In this document: in pieces, positions 9,269 through 15,947 of the stretch | Position numbering within the stretch: the stretch's first letter is position 1 | Layout: each line of letters begins with the position of its first letter | From: Streptomyces yatensis | GTDB lineage: Bacteria > Actinomycetota > Actinomycetes > Streptomycetales > Streptomycetaceae | Direction of reading: 5' to 3' | DNA length: 64,000 bases | Assembly: GCF_018069625.1 (NCBI RefSeq) | Contig: NZ_CP072941.1 | Coordinates: forward strand, 9,796,001 to 9,860,000 | Notes under the pieces: generated by a model | What the model was told of the DNA's origin: nothing | Databases searched by the model: none | Seen by the model: the letters and a program-made list of their open reading frames with translations, nothing else | Position numbers and translations under genes: made by a program

Positions 9269-10180
9269 TCACAGCTCCAGGACGGTCCGCACCGGCAGAT
9301 GGTCGCTGGGGTACTGGCCGTCCCCGGAGTAGGTGTCGATGACGGCCTGGAGGGTGCGCACACCGGGTGAGGTCAGGATCCAGTCGATCCGGTCGCCGTC
9401 CGGGACCAGCGGACCGAAGCCGTGGAACGTCCCGTACAGCGGGCCGCGCCGCTCGGCGGTGTCCCACGAGTCCACCAGCGTGCCGCCGTTCAGCATGGCC
9501 TCGTAGACCGGGTTGCCATGGGCCGCCACATTGAAGTCGCCGGTGACGATGCGGGGGAGCGCGGAGTCCAGAGCGCCGAGCCGCTCGGTGATCAGGGCGG
9601 CGGCGCGCTCACGGGCGTTCTGGCTGCGGTGGTCCAGATGGGTGTTGAGGGCGTAGAACTCCTTGCCGGTCCGCAGGTCGTGGAAGCGCACCCAGGTCAC
9701 CATCCGGACCACGGCCCCACCCCACGTGTTGGAGCCGATCACGTTCGGGGTGTCGGACAGCCAGAAGTGGTCGTACTCCACGGGCTCGAGCCGCCCGGTG
9801 TCGTAGAAGACGGCCATGAACTCGTCGCGGCTGCCCCCCATCCGCCCGGTGCCGATCCACGCGTAGCGCTGTCCGAGGTCGTGGGCGATGTCGCGCAGCT
9901 GGCCGTACAGCCCCTCCTGCGTGCCCAGCAGATGGGGCCGGGCCCGGCGCAGCAGCTCCCGCATGACCGGGCGGCGCCGGCCCCAGGAGTTGGGCTCGCT
10001 GTCCCCGGCGTAGCGCAGATTGAAGGTCATGGCGGCCAGCCGAGGCCCGTCGGCGGGGGCGACCGGGGCGGCGGTGACCGCCGTGGCCACGTACTGCGGC
10101 TGGGAGGCGAGCGGAAGCGCGGCGGCCGCCGCGGCCGCGACACGCATACCGTGACGGCGGCTGAACACAGGTGCGGGCAT
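9269..10180 (-). CDS. Secreted endonuclease/exonuclease/phosphatase-family hydrolase
   Basis: 303 residues from ATG 10180, which has an ideal GGAGGA site 3-8 bases upstream. The N-terminus has Arg-Arg followed by an Ala-rich hydrophobic stretch (FSRRHGMRVAAAAAAALPLA), a probable Tat-type or Sec signal. The mature part carries the EEP catalytic motifs: TFNLRYAGD, LGTQEG (metal-binding Glu), YALNTHLDHRS, RIVTGDFNV (D-x-N), DRIDWIL and the terminal SDHLPV (catalytic His). The family hydrolyses phosphodiesters in nucleic acids, sphingomyelin or inositol phosphates; an export signal favours scavenging. It is divergent from the sulfotransferase gene. Substrate is not determinable. Confidence 0.88.
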   Translation of the reverse strand: MPAPVFSRRHGMRVAAAAAAALPLASQPQYVATAVTAAPVAPADGPRLAAMTFNLRYAGDSEPNSWGRRRPVMRELLRRARPHLLGTQEGLYGQLRDIAHDLGQRYAWIGTGRMGGSRDEFMAVFYDTGRLEPVEYDHFWLSDTPNVIGSNTWGGAVVRMVTWVRFHDLRTGKEFYALNTHLDHRSQNARERAAALITERLGALDSALPRIVTGDFNVAAHGNPVYEAMLNGGTLVDSWDTAERRGPLYGTFHGFGPLVPDGDRIDWILTSPGVRTLQAVIDTYSGDGQYPSDHLPVRTVLEL

Positions 10181-10420
10181 GGCTCCTCCAAGGTCTTGAA
10201 GGTGCGGTGACGGACCCAGTGTCGGACCCCGCGGTGTGGGGGGTGTGTCCTGCGGTGGCCGTCCGGTGGAACGTACGGTCACGCGGAGCCGACCTCAAGA
10301 ACGCGGGCGGACTCCACCCGTGGCGGCGGACCCCATCCGTGACGGAAGTGGCCGGGGATGCGCGAGGGCGGCGATGGGTAGACAACGGCGGTAGTTGTCG
10401 AGACGGAAGGGGCACCTGGG

Positions 10421-11428
10421 GTGAGGTTACAGCCGCTGACCTTCGTCGTGGGGACCGGACGCTGCGGTTCCACTGCTCTGTCGCGTGTTCTGCGGCTGCA
10501 CCCGGATCTGCTCAGCGTGAGCGAGCTGATCGCCGCACTGGAGCCGGACGCGCTTCCCGAGGCACCGCTGACCGGGGCGGAGTTCTGGCGGATCCTCGCC
10601 ACCCCGCGGTCGTTCGCCAACCGCGTCATCCGCGATGGCATCCCGCTGCCGGAGTACCGGTATCCGCATGTCAAGGGGCGGTTCTCGGTGGCCGGCGGTG
10701 GCATTCCGGCCCTGTGCATGATGACGCTGCCTCATCTCACCGACGACCCCGACGCGCTGTTCGACGCGCTGGAGCCGGAGCTGTCCCGGCGGCCCGCCGC
10801 GCCGGTGGCCGATCACTACCGGGCGCTGTTCGGCCTGCTGGGGGAGCGGTTCGGCGGGCGGGCCGTGGTGGAGCGCTCCGGCTACTCGCTGCGGTCGGTG
10901 CCCCGGCTGCGGGAGGCCTTTCCCGAGGCCCGGTTCGTCCACCTGCACCGGGACGGCGCCGACTGCGCGCTCTCCATGAGCCGCCACCCCGGATTCCGGC
11001 TGATCCAGCTGATGGCGGAGCGCGCCGAGACCACCGAGGACCTTCCGGCCGGTCTCGCGGCGCTGCTCAGCGACGATGACGCCGATCTGCGTCCGCTGTA
11101 CGAACGGTCCGTAGCCATCGCCGAGTTCGGCCGGCTGTGGTCGCACACGATCGTGGAGGGGCTGGCGCATCTGTCCCGGCTGCCCGCCGCGATCCGGATG
11201 TCCCTGTCGTACGAGAGCCTGCTCGACGCGCCCGAGCGCGAGCTCACCCGGCTGGCCCGCCATCTCGGTGTGGACCCCCTCCCGGAGTGGCTGGCGGCCG
11301 GAAGCGCCCTGCTCGACGGCGACCGCCGGGGCACGGCCGCCGCGACCCTGCCACCCGCCGAACTGGCCGCCCTCCGCGAGAGCTGCTCCCCCGGCGCCCG
11401 GGCCCTGAGCCTGGCCGGTGCCGGATGA
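10421..11428 (+). CDS. Sulfotransferase-family protein with a TTA codon
   Basis: 335 residues starting GTG AGG TTA. The 5'-phosphosulfate loop is FVVGTGRCGSTALSRVL at residues 8-24, and the 3'-phosphate loop is represented by RFVHLHRDGADCALSMSRHP. Together they indicate a PAPS-binding sulfotransferase fold transferring sulfate to a small molecule or sugar. The third codon is TTA (10427-10429), read by the bldA tRNA in Streptomyces, so translation may be limited to late growth. The ribosome site is GGAAGGGG 8-15 bases upstream. The gene stands alone: divergent from the EEP hydrolase and convergent with a LysR gene. It could serve the terpenoid operon beginning at 12844, but nothing ties them directly. 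Confidence 0.82.
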   Translation: MRLQPLTFVVGTGRCGSTALSRVLRLHPDLLSVSELIAALEPDALPEAPLTGAEFWRILATPRSFANRVIRDGIPLPEYRYPHVKGRFSVAGGGIPALCMMTLPHLTDDPDALFDALEPELSRRPAAPVADHYRALFGLLGERFGGRAVVERSGYSLRSVPRLREAFPEARFVHLHRDGADCALSMSRHPGFRLIQLMAERAETTEDLPAGLAALLSDDDADLRPLYERSVAIAEFGRLWSHTIVEGLAHLSRLPAAIRMSLSYESLLDAPERELTRLARHLGVDPLPEWLAAGSALLDGDRRGTAAATLPPAELAALRESCSPGARALSLAGAG

Positions 11429-11501
11429 GACAGCTGCTCCGGTGTGCGGATGAGCTAGCTCAGGTGCGCGCATGGGCTAGCTCCGGCGTGCGCAGGGGCT
11501 G
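11414..11501. repeat. Tandem repeat, three 22-base units plus a partial one
   Basis: Units at 11436-11457, 11458-11479 and 11480-11501 share the pattern GCTC-GG-GTGCG-ATG-GCTA with a few substitutions. The 22 bases before them (11414-11435) are a diverged copy that includes the stop codon of the sulfotransferase gene. The patch lies between two convergent genes. Confidence 0.75.
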
Positions 11502-11525
11502 AGCAGGTCAGAGGAAGTCCGCTAC

Positions 11526-11577
11526 GGTTCGGGCAGCGCCCCGAAGGGGCGCGGGGAACTGCGCGACCAGCCACGAC
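11526..11577 (+). repeat. Streptomyces-type interspersed hairpin repeat, copy A
   Basis: Begins GGTTCGGG, contains a 7-bp hairpin (GCGCCCC at 11536-11542, loop GAA, GGGGCGC at 11546-11552) and ends GACCAGCCACGAC. The same order of three blocks recurs at 33988-34063. Both copies lie between convergent genes, so they probably act in 3'-end formation. Confidence 0.75.
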
Positions 11578-11640
11578 GGCGCCGCAGTCGGCCGACGACG
11601 AGGCGTCGCGACACTTCCAGCGGAGCGCTGAGCTCCGGCG

Positions 11641-12567
11641 TCAGGCCGTCGCCGCTTCGGTGACCTCCCCCGACTGCTCGACGGCCACCGCCCGCAACGC
11701 CTCCAGCAGGGCGGCCACCGCGGGCACCCGCGCCGCCTCCGGCCGCAGCAGCGCGCAGACATGGCGCCGGGGCCAGTCGTCCAGCGGGCGCGGCTCGACC
11801 CGCGGATCGGGCCGGGGGAGCAGACCGAGGCCGTCCATCAGCGCGATGCCCACCCCGTCGCCCACCAGGCCCAGGGTCGTCGCCTGGTCATCGGTCGTGG
11901 TCACCACCCGGGGCTCGAACCCCGCGTCAGCGCAGCGCCGCAGCAGCCGCCCGCGGTCCCGCTCCAGGATCCACCGCTCCCGCGCCAGATCGGCGAGTCC
12001 GACGCTGCGCCGCCCCGCGAGCTCATGGCCCCGAGGCAGCAGCACATGGCGGCGGTCGACCAGCAGCGGGACCCGGCGCAGCGGGGTGTTCGCGGTCCCC
12101 GAGGCGTCGCCCGTCTCATCGTCGGCGACGATCGCCAGATCGGTCTCGCCCGCGTCCAGCAGCCGGTACGCGTCATGGGAGTCGGTCTGGCCCAGCTCCA
12201 CCTCCACCTCGATGCGCGAGGCGCCCAGTCTCGCCAGCGCCGCGGGCAGCACGGCGACACAGACGCTCTGCACCGAGGACATCCGCACCCGGCCACGGGT
12301 GCGCGCGGCGAGCGCCTCGAACTCGTTCTCCACATCCCGCAGCCCGGCCAGCACATCCTGGGCGCGCTCGGCGAGTCTGTGGCCCGCCGGCGTGAGCCGT
12401 ACCCCCCGCCCCGCCTTGACCGTGAGCGGCACGCCCACGGCACGTTCCAGCGCGCGCATGTGATAGCTGATGGCCGGTTGGGTGTAACCGAGGCGGTCCG
12501 CCGCGGCGCTGTACGAGCCGGCGCGACAGACCTCTGCGAGTACGGTGAGCTGGCGAAGATCGATCAC
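11641..12567 (-). CDS. LysR-family transcriptional regulator
   Basis: About 308 residues. The winged helix-turn-helix is at the N-terminus (DLRQLTVLAEVCRAGSYSAA, LGYTQPAISYHMRALE), followed by the linker helix and a two-lobed effector domain (RVRMSSVQSVCVAVLPAALA; DLAIVADDETGD; DGVGIALMDGLGLLP). GTG 12567 is chosen because it yields MIDLRQL, the usual family N-terminus; a TTG at 12594 would add nine residues and swallow the operator. Neither has a ribosome site. It is divergent from the terpenoid operon at 12844, the standard geometry for a LysR protein controlling its neighbour. The ligand is unknown. Confidence 0.88.
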   Translation of the reverse strand: MIDLRQLTVLAEVCRAGSYSAAADRLGYTQPAISYHMRALERAVGVPLTVKAGRGVRLTPAGHRLAERAQDVLAGLRDVENEFEALAARTRGRVRMSSVQSVCVAVLPAALARLGASRIEVEVELGQTDSHDAYRLLDAGETDLAIVADDETGDASGTANTPLRRVPLLVDRRHVLLPRGHELAGRRSVGLADLARERWILERDRGRLLRRCADAGFEPRVVTTTDDQATTLGLVGDGVGIALMDGLGLLPRPDPRVEPRPLDDWPRRHVCALLRPEAARVPAVAALLEALRAVAVEQSGEVTEAATA

Positions 12568-12575
12568 TACAGGAC

Positions 12576-12592
12576 GATAAAAATCGTTTATC
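12576..12592. promoter_or_regulatory. Candidate LysR operator (T-N11-A box)
   Basis: GATAAA, five bases, TTTATC: a perfect 6-bp inverted repeat. Inside it T at 12578 and A at 12590 are separated by exactly 11 bases, the consensus of LysR recognition sites. It sits in an unusually AT-rich pocket, 9 bases upstream of the LysR start and about 250 bases from the divergent operon, fitting autorepression plus activation of the operon. Confidence 0.6.
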
Positions 12593-12843
12593 AATTCCCG
12601 TAAGACTCTAATTGGACGCGTGATCGAGAGGCCGTCAAAATCATGGTGACGGATTTCGCCCGCACCCGCTCATTGAACTGACCGATCGGACACGGCCCCA
12701 CCCGCACTGGCTGACCGTACGGTCACAGCCCGCCCACGACGGTTTCCTCCCCACCGATCCGGCCGGACCGGCAAGGGGATCCGGGCGCGGTGACTTTCCT
12801 CCCTCCGCCCGAATCCCCCGCTGGAATGGATGGATGGTGCCCG

Positions 12844-13884
12844 ATGCATGATGGCTGGAATCGCATGACTCCGGTGGTCGCGGAGAACAATCCCTTCCAC
12901 CAGATGTCGCTCAACGAAACCGTTCACCCCCCGCTTCCCGAAGTGGTGGACGCCGTCCTGCGCACCGCGCGGACCGCCCACCGTACCCTGGATGCCCTCG
13001 GCGCCGGGCTCTGTCAGGCCCTCGCCGCACATCTGGGAGTGCGCCCGGAACATGTGCTGGCCGGACCGGGTTCCGGCGCGCTGCTCCAGCAGCTGTTCTC
13101 CACCCTCACCGGACCGGATACGGACACGGTGCACGCCTGGCCCTCGTGGGAGGCGTACCCCATGATGGCGGCCAACGCCGGATCCACCACCGTCCGGGTG
13201 CCGCTCACCGGATACGACCACGATCTGAAGGCGATGGCCGACGCCGTCACCGACCGCACCCGCATGGTCCTGCTGTGCACCCCCAACAACCCCACCGGCA
13301 CCGCGCTGGACCAGGAGCGCATCCTGCGCTTCCTCGACCGGCTCCCCGCGCACGTCACCGTCGTCATCGACGAGGCCTACCGGGACTTCGCCGACCCCGG
13401 CGCCGTCGCCGACGGCATCGCCCTGCACCGCGCCGATGAACGGGTCTGTGTGGTGCGGACGTTCTCCAAGTCGTACGGGCTGCTCAGCCTGCGGGTCGGC
13501 TATCTCGTGGCGCATGAGCCCGTGCTCGCCCCGCTCCGCTCGGTGCTGCCCTTCTACCGGGTGAGCGCCGTGGCGCAGGAGGCCGCCATCGCCGCGCTCG
13601 GCGCCCAGGAACAGGTGCTCCGGCAGTGCGCCGAGACCGCCGGGGAGCGCGACCGGCTCCACCGGACCCTGCTCGACCAGGGCTGGGAGGCGCCCGCGAG
13701 CCAGGGCAACTTCCTGTGGCTGCCCATGACCTCCGGAGTGGAGCGCTTCACCCAGTTCTGCGCGGACCACGGTGTGGTGGTCTGCGGAAAACCGGGCGAA
13801 GGGGTGCGGGTGACCGTCGCCGAGCCCGTCGCCAACCAGGCATTCGCGGAACTCGCCGGGAAGTACCGGGAGGCGGCCGTATGA
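12844..13884 (+). CDS. HisC-like PLP-dependent aminotransferase (first gene of terpenoid operon)
   Basis: 346 residues, fold-type I class II aminotransferase of the histidinol-phosphate/aromatic aminotransferase branch. Visible motifs: LAGPGSGALLQQLF (cofactor phosphate), LLCTPNNPTGTALD, VVIDEAYRDFAD with D176 contacting the pyridine nitrogen, and TFSKSYGLLSLRVGY with the Schiff-base K209. It is far from a housekeeping HisC context: no histidine genes adjoin, and its stop overlaps a prenyl synthase start (ATGA). It therefore probably makes or consumes an amino acid/2-oxo acid building block for the pathway. Starts at 12844 or 12865 are both possible; GGATGG precedes the former. It is divergent from the LysR regulator. 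Confidence 0.85.
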   Translation: MHDGWNRMTPVVAENNPFHQMSLNETVHPPLPEVVDAVLRTARTAHRTLDALGAGLCQALAAHLGVRPEHVLAGPGSGALLQQLFSTLTGPDTDTVHAWPSWEAYPMMAANAGSTTVRVPLTGYDHDLKAMADAVTDRTRMVLLCTPNNPTGTALDQERILRFLDRLPAHVTVVIDEAYRDFADPGAVADGIALHRADERVCVVRTFSKSYGLLSLRVGYLVAHEPVLAPLRSVLPFYRVSAVAQEAAIAALGAQEQVLRQCAETAGERDRLHRTLLDQGWEAPASQGNFLWLPMTSGVERFTQFCADHGVVVCGKPGEGVRVTVAEPVANQAFAELAGKYREAAV

Positions 13885-14909
13885 CACCTCCCGATGTCGC
13901 GGTCACCGAGGTGGCCGACCCGCTGGCGGAGGCCGCGCCGACCATGGAGCTCCTGCTGCGCGAGCTCGACCGGCGCTGGCCGACCGAGGCCGAACGCCTC
14001 CATCAGATCTCGCGGTACGCGCTGCTCCCGGCCGGGAAGCTGCTGCGCCCGCTGCTGCTCATGGAGTCGGCCGAGGCGGTGGGCGGCGGCGGACCCGGCG
14101 TCGTCCCGGCCGCGCTCAGCGTGGAGTACCTCCATGTGGGCTCCCTCGTCCACGACGACGTCATCGACGGCGACGCGATGCGGCGCGGCCGTCCGTCCGT
14201 CGTGGCGCGCTACGGCACCGCCGATGCCATCGTCACCGGGGACGCCCTGATGCTGGGCATGTTCGGGGTGCTCACCGACGGCGCCGAAGAGACCGGCGGA
14301 CTGCCGCCGGGCCGGGTCCTGGGCGCCGTGCGGGTCTTTGCCCGGGCGGGCGTCGACCTGTGCCGCGGCCAGGCGATGGAAGGCGAACTCCGCGGCGACC
14401 TCGGCTGCGGACTCGACCGGTATCTCACCATGAGTTCCCTGAAGACCGGGGCGCTGTTCCGGGCCGCCTGCCGGGGCGGGGCGATCCTGGCCGGCGGAAC
14501 CCCGGCCCAGCAGCACGCGCTCACCGCCTACGCCGAACATCTGGGGCTGGCCTTCCAGATGCACGACGACCTGCTGCCGTACACCAGCGACCCCCGCACC
14601 ACCGGCAAGTCCGCCCTCAGCGACATCGCGGCCGCCCGGCCCACCTTCCCCGTCCTGCTCTGCCACGCCATGGCCGGCGCCACCGGCCGCGCCCGGCTGG
14701 AGGCGGCGCTCGGCGGCGCCCTGCCCGCCGCCGACGCGCTGCGGACGGTGCGCGAACTGCTGGAGACGACCGGTGCGCTCGACGCCGCGCGGGACCAGGC
14801 CACCGCCCAGGCGGACCGGGCCACGTCCTGTCTGGCGGAGCTGCCCCGCTCCCGGGCCACCGCCGTGCTCGCGGCGGTGGCCGATCTGTCGGTCAGCCGG
14901 GACCGGTGA
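13881..14909 (+). CDS. Polyprenyl diphosphate synthase (trans-isoprenyl, long-chain-like)
   Basis: 342 residues. The first aspartate-rich motif is HDDVIDGD (D92), of the long-chain DDVID form. The second is HDDLLPYTSD (D229), with Pro where many enzymes have Asp. Conserved LLPAGKLLRP, Q/MEGE and the late SALSDIAAARPT region are present. The residue five positions before the first motif is Gly (VGSLVHDD) instead of the bulky aromatic that stops elongation in short-chain synthases. This suggests products longer than C20, by family rules and not proven. It condenses isopentenyl diphosphate onto allylic diphosphates in the cytosol. It overlaps the aminotransferase by 4 bases and is followed 4 bases later by the UbiA gene, so it very likely supplies that enzyme. 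Confidence 0.9.
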   Translation: MTPPDVAVTEVADPLAEAAPTMELLLRELDRRWPTEAERLHQISRYALLPAGKLLRPLLLMESAEAVGGGGPGVVPAALSVEYLHVGSLVHDDVIDGDAMRRGRPSVVARYGTADAIVTGDALMLGMFGVLTDGAEETGGLPPGRVLGAVRVFARAGVDLCRGQAMEGELRGDLGCGLDRYLTMSSLKTGALFRAACRGGAILAGGTPAQQHALTAYAEHLGLAFQMHDDLLPYTSDPRTTGKSALSDIAAARPTFPVLLCHAMAGATGRARLEAALGGALPAADALRTVRELLETTGALDAARDQATAQADRATSCLAELPRSRATAVLAAVADLSVSRDR

Positions 14910-14913
14910 CGCC

Positions 14914-15912
14914 GTGGCGGCCCCGCGCACCGCACTCCTGGCCCATCTGCAGACCTGGCGCCCGTACACCCTGTGGTATCCCGGGCTGGTCGGACTCGCC
15001 GGAGCCACCCTCGCCGAAGCGCACCCCACCACCGGGCAGTTGCTGGTGGCCTGGGCCGCGCCGACCCTCGGCTGGCTCGCCGGCCACTATCTCGGCGACT
15101 ACTACGACCGTGACCTCGACGCGCTCAGCAAGCCCCAACGTCCCATTCCTTCGGGCCGGTTGAGCCCACGAGCCGCCGTGGCCACGGGCACCGGCTGCGC
15201 CATCGCCGTGGCCGCGCTGGCCCTGTGGGCCAACTGGCGCGCCGTGGCCGTGGCCGCCGCCGCCATGGCGGGCATCGTGGCCTACAGCCGGGTGCTCAAG
15301 GGACGTGGCCTGTCGGGCAATCTCATCCGGGGCGTGCTGACCGCGCTCACCGTGCTCTTCGGCGCGATGGCCGTCCAGCCGTGGCCACCGTGGCGGGCGC
15401 TGCCCTTCGCCCTGGTCTTCCTGGCCCATGACACCGCGTCCAACCTCGTCGGCACCCTCCGCGACGTCGACGGCGATCGCGAGGGCGGCTACGCCACCGT
15501 GCCGGTGCGCCAGGGTGTCCGGCGCGCCACCCACACCGCGGCCGCGCTGTATCTGGCCGCCGTGGCGGTGGCCTGCGCCGCCACCGGGCTGGTGCCCAAG
15601 GACACGGCCGGCTATCTCGTGCTGCTGTCCGCGGCGGCGCTGTGCGGCGCGGGCGCCTTCGGGCTGCTGCTGCGGTCACCGGGGCACCTCGCCCCCGCGC
15701 TGGCGCTGCGCGCCCACGCCGTCCTCGTCGCCGAACGCCTGGTGCTGGCCGCGGCGGTGGTGGCCGCGGGCGCCGGTGCGGCGCCCGCCCTGGCGCTGCT
15801 GACACCGCTCCTCACGGTCAGCGTCATCACCCAGAGCCGGATGCGGTCCCGGCACGAATTCCCCGCCCCCCTGGCCGACGGCGGTCCCACCCTCCCCGAT
15901 CCACGCCCCTGA
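14914..15912 (+). CDS. UbiA-family membrane prenyltransferase
   Basis: 332 residues, eight to nine hydrophobic helices. Both magnesium-diphosphate motifs are intact: the first is GDYYDRDLDALSKPQRPIPS (D62 onward), the second is RDVDGDREGGYATVPV (D184 onward). UbiA proteins transfer a prenyl chain to an aromatic ring, a quinone precursor or a glycerophosphate. The QRPIPSG stretch is common to aromatic and digeranylgeranylglycerol types alike, so the acceptor is open. GTG 14914 is the first start after the previous stop, 4 bases away, with only a weak ribosome site, which fits coupled translation. It occupies the central chain-attachment position in the operon. Confidence 0.9.
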   Translation: MAAPRTALLAHLQTWRPYTLWYPGLVGLAGATLAEAHPTTGQLLVAWAAPTLGWLAGHYLGDYYDRDLDALSKPQRPIPSGRLSPRAAVATGTGCAIAVAALALWANWRAVAVAAAAMAGIVAYSRVLKGRGLSGNLIRGVLTALTVLFGAMAVQPWPPWRALPFALVFLAHDTASNLVGTLRDVDGDREGGYATVPVRQGVRRATHTAAALYLAAVAVACAATGLVPKDTAGYLVLLSAAALCGAGAFGLLLRSPGHLAPALALRAHAVLVAERLVLAAAVVAAGAGAAPALALLTPLLTVSVITQSRMRSRHEFPAPLADGGPTLPDPRP

Positions 15913-15947
15913 AACACCGCGCGTCACCAGCAGAAGGGTCCGCTCCC

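Noticed and set aside
10421..11428. Sulfotransferase as part of the terpenoid cluster
   Set aside because: It is convergent with the LysR gene, separated by repeats, and carries a TTA codon that the operon lacks; no direct link is visible.
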